From: Sodiomyces alkalinus F11
Taxonomy: Eukaryota; Ascomycota; Sordariomycetes; Glomerellales; Plectosphaerellaceae
Assembly: GCF_003711515.1 (NCBI RefSeq)
Contig: NW_021167085.1
Span: 807,649-871,648, forward strand
Direction: 5' to 3'
Length of the DNA stretch: 64,000 nt
Position 1 is the first letter of the stretch. Each line of letters begins with the position of its first letter. The translations under genes and the position numbers were made by a program. The notes under the pieces are model-generated. The model did not search any database. It worked only from the letters and a program-made list of their open reading frames with translations, and had not been told where the DNA came from. Shown here piece by piece: positions 62,172-64,000 of the stretch.

Positions 62172-64000
62172 ATAGGAACTAGGAAAGGTAACTATATAGT
62201 ATACCGCGGGGGGCGGTATAGGGAGACGGCGTTAGGGGGAAAGGTAGGGAATATATACATTAAGGTATAAGGGAGCTAGAAATAGTGAATTAAATAGATA
62301 ATAGGGAAACGTTCTCAAGATAACGATATTATAAGGGAAGTATAGGAAAATAAAGTAAATCACGATAACGATATAAGCGATCGCGGTAGTAGTATATAGG
62401 AGAAGGAGGGAGGCGGGCCTAGAGTATTATAAGCGCGCCGTTATAATTTCTAGTGCCTAATAAAGCGCCGTGGTAACCGTGGTTATTATAACGGCCGGTA
62501 AAAGGCGTGTATAGGTAGTAGTCCTTCTATTCCTACTATTCCCTAGGGTTTATAAGCGTTACTTAGGGCGGTAGTAACGTCCCTCTTATATTACGTTACC
62601 GGGGCGCCTAGCGATACCTTAATAGTCCTTTAGTTCCGCCGTTTATACCGTGGTTCTTTAATATCCCCTAGTTATAACACTTTAGGGGCTTCCGTTTTCT
62701 TTAAGGCTATCCTTAGAGTATCTAATATCTTTTATCTCCCTTTAAAGGCGTCGATAAGCTCTTAAGCCTTTATAGCTTCTTTCGGCATCTAAACGTTCTA
62801 ATAAGCTAGCTATCCCTTCTATTATACTAGGTACTCGGTTCGTAGCTAACCTTACCCCTTATATATCGTCCTTTTATCTAAGATCGTCTTAATTTTATAG
62901 TGCTTATACGGGTCACGCTATTAGTTATTATCCTAGTCGCCTATATTAACCGGGCTTACCTTAGCGTTTTATCTAGGGAACGGGTCCTTACTCGGGTCCT
63001 TAGCCGGTAGTAATTAAGCGATACTAATAACTAGATAGACGTTTATTATACTAAGTAAGTTGAGGCGGTACGCTAGCGGCGTTACCTACTCTAAGACCTT
63101 AAAAAAGCTTATCCGTTACTAACTAATCTTAGTAGATAGCTTACTAGGCAGGTTATATCCTTAGCCGAGCCAGATATAGATTAAGTCGCCGGGGGTAAAC
63201 CGTATATTACGGTATTTCTTATCGTATAGCCGCTTTATATATATCTATATTATAGCGATAATAAGCTTAGCGTTTTCTTAGAGTATCTCGCGCGAGAGCT
63301 ATAAGCTAGCTTCCCCGAGGAGGTTAAGGGGGCCGTTAGTCCTTATACCATATAGTATCCTATTCGGAGCGTATCCGAGCACCTCGTACAAAGCGTTATT
63401 AAGATTAAACTATAATAGCACGATAACTTTCGCCTATAAAACCTCGGGGTTTTAGGCAACGAATATACGGATAAAGATCTCCACTATTTAATTCTTTCGC
63501 TTAGATAGGCTATCTATCTAAGGATACTATACCGTAGAGAATCTAAGGGTTATACCGGTAGCCTTTTATAGCGTCGTCTAGAAGTCGGAGAGGAACTTAG
63601 GGTCTTAGTCGGAAATAATAGATTAGGGGATCCCTTAGTCCCGAGCTAGAGCGCTTAAAGCAGGGATAAAGCCTAATCCTAGGCGGTATATATACTATAG
63701 CCCGGAATAAGTAAGGTAGCCTTAATAAACTTATCGGTAATAGTTAAAAGCGAATCGAATAAAGGGAAGCCCTCCCTCTACTAAGGAGAACCGGCTAAGG
63801 GAACCTCGGGTAAACTAATAATAAAGTCTATAGCGATAGTATAAAAAAGGATTAAAGGTGTTAGGATAGGCTATATCTCGCTAAGGGGGTAGTAGCGGTT
63901 AGTCTAGTTAGTAGCGTAGACTTAGTAGTTAGCGATATAAGACTTAACCTCCTTATATAATTTAAGGATAGCGAATCGGCTAATAAGATCGTGCTAAGTG

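Larger units (their letters stand above)
40331..64000. other. RIP-mutated nested retrotransposon block
   Basis: From about 40,330 to the window end the DNA changes abruptly. CpA and TpG are rare (many 60-base lines have none or one), TpA is abundant, but CpG remains common. Coding frames of retroelements are open except for TAA and TAG codons, as expected when CAA, CAG and TGG are mutated; TGA is almost absent. This is the pattern of RIP. No intact host gene is visible. The intensity varies: elements B and D are saturated, while the copia remnant, the 52,976-53,760 segment and element C retain more CA and TG. Confidence 0.92.
59860..64000 (-). mobile_element. Second copy of the element B family, element D (partial)
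   Basis: Inverted relative to B. It begins with a 424-bp LTR (59,860-60,283) that is its 3' LTR. To the right are the extra frame, the chromodomain region (about 62,750-62,900) and integrase (from about 63,560), matching B base for base in order and spacing apart from transitions. The window end corresponds to about position 47,008 of B. It is inserted into the protease region of element C. Confidence 0.92.

Noticed and set aside
40331..64000. AT-rich centromere or mitochondrial insertion
   Set aside because: The block is fully explained by retroelement proteins with RIP-type stops, and CpG is retained; no satellite array or mitochondrial gene was seen.

Overview
The window is nuclear DNA of a filamentous ascomycete (Pezizomycotina, most likely Sordariomycetes). 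The genes have short introns of about 50-160 nt with GTAAGT/GTATGT-type donors and CTRAC-type branch points, compact intergenic regions and GC-rich codons. The right-hand third is transposon DNA that looks mutated by RIP (repeat-induced point mutation): CpA/TpG steps are strongly depleted, TpA is enriched, and reading frames are broken by TAA/TAG rather than TGA.

Gene-rich part, 1 to about 40,330. Ten protein genes can be modelled: GFA1 (glutamine:fructose-6-phosphate amidotransferase, +), PRE4 (20S proteasome beta7, -), a mitochondrial two-HMG-box protein (+), an uncharacterised fungal protein (-), ERG26 (sterol C4-decarboxylase, +), LRG1 (LIM/RhoGAP, -), SNT2 (BAH/PHD/SANT chromatin reader, -), a HELQ/PolQ-type DNA helicase (+, 13 exons), ADE2 (AIR carboxylase, -), a secreted PL3 pectate lyase (-) and an S33 proline-iminopeptidase-like hydrolase (-); that is eleven genes counting the uncharacterised one. 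Most are conserved housekeeping genes and they form no obvious pathway cluster. GFA1 (chitin precursor) and LRG1 (Rho1/cell-wall integrity) both bear on the cell wall, but that is probably chance. The PL3 lyase suggests a plant-associated or saprotrophic lifestyle. A 4.8 kb interval between SNT2 and the helicase holds no gene I can support.

Transposon block, about 40,330 to 64,000. This is a nest of LTR retrotransposons. A Ty1/copia element (A) is split inside gag by a complete 9.8 kb Ty3/gypsy chromovirus (B, + strand, two 424-bp LTRs, 5-bp target duplication). Further right is a less damaged, 5'-truncated chromovirus on the minus strand (C). It is cut by a second copy of the B family (D, minus strand), which runs off the window. 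B and D share a stop-riddled but frame-continuous reading frame of about 550 codons between the chromodomain and the 3' LTR, which I do not recognise. C carries in-frame coding tandem repeats between RNase H and integrase. A Cys-rich/coiled-coil degenerate gene with apparent introns sits between A and C.

The points most worth checking are a candidate 2-nt micro-exon that restores a helicase motif, a 5-nt first coding exon that splits the catalytic Cys codon of GFA1, the extra retroelement frame, the coding repeats in C, and a recurrent TAAGGTACCTTA palindrome seen only between genes. All gene models were built by eye from splice signals and remembered family motifs; no alignment or transcript data were used.
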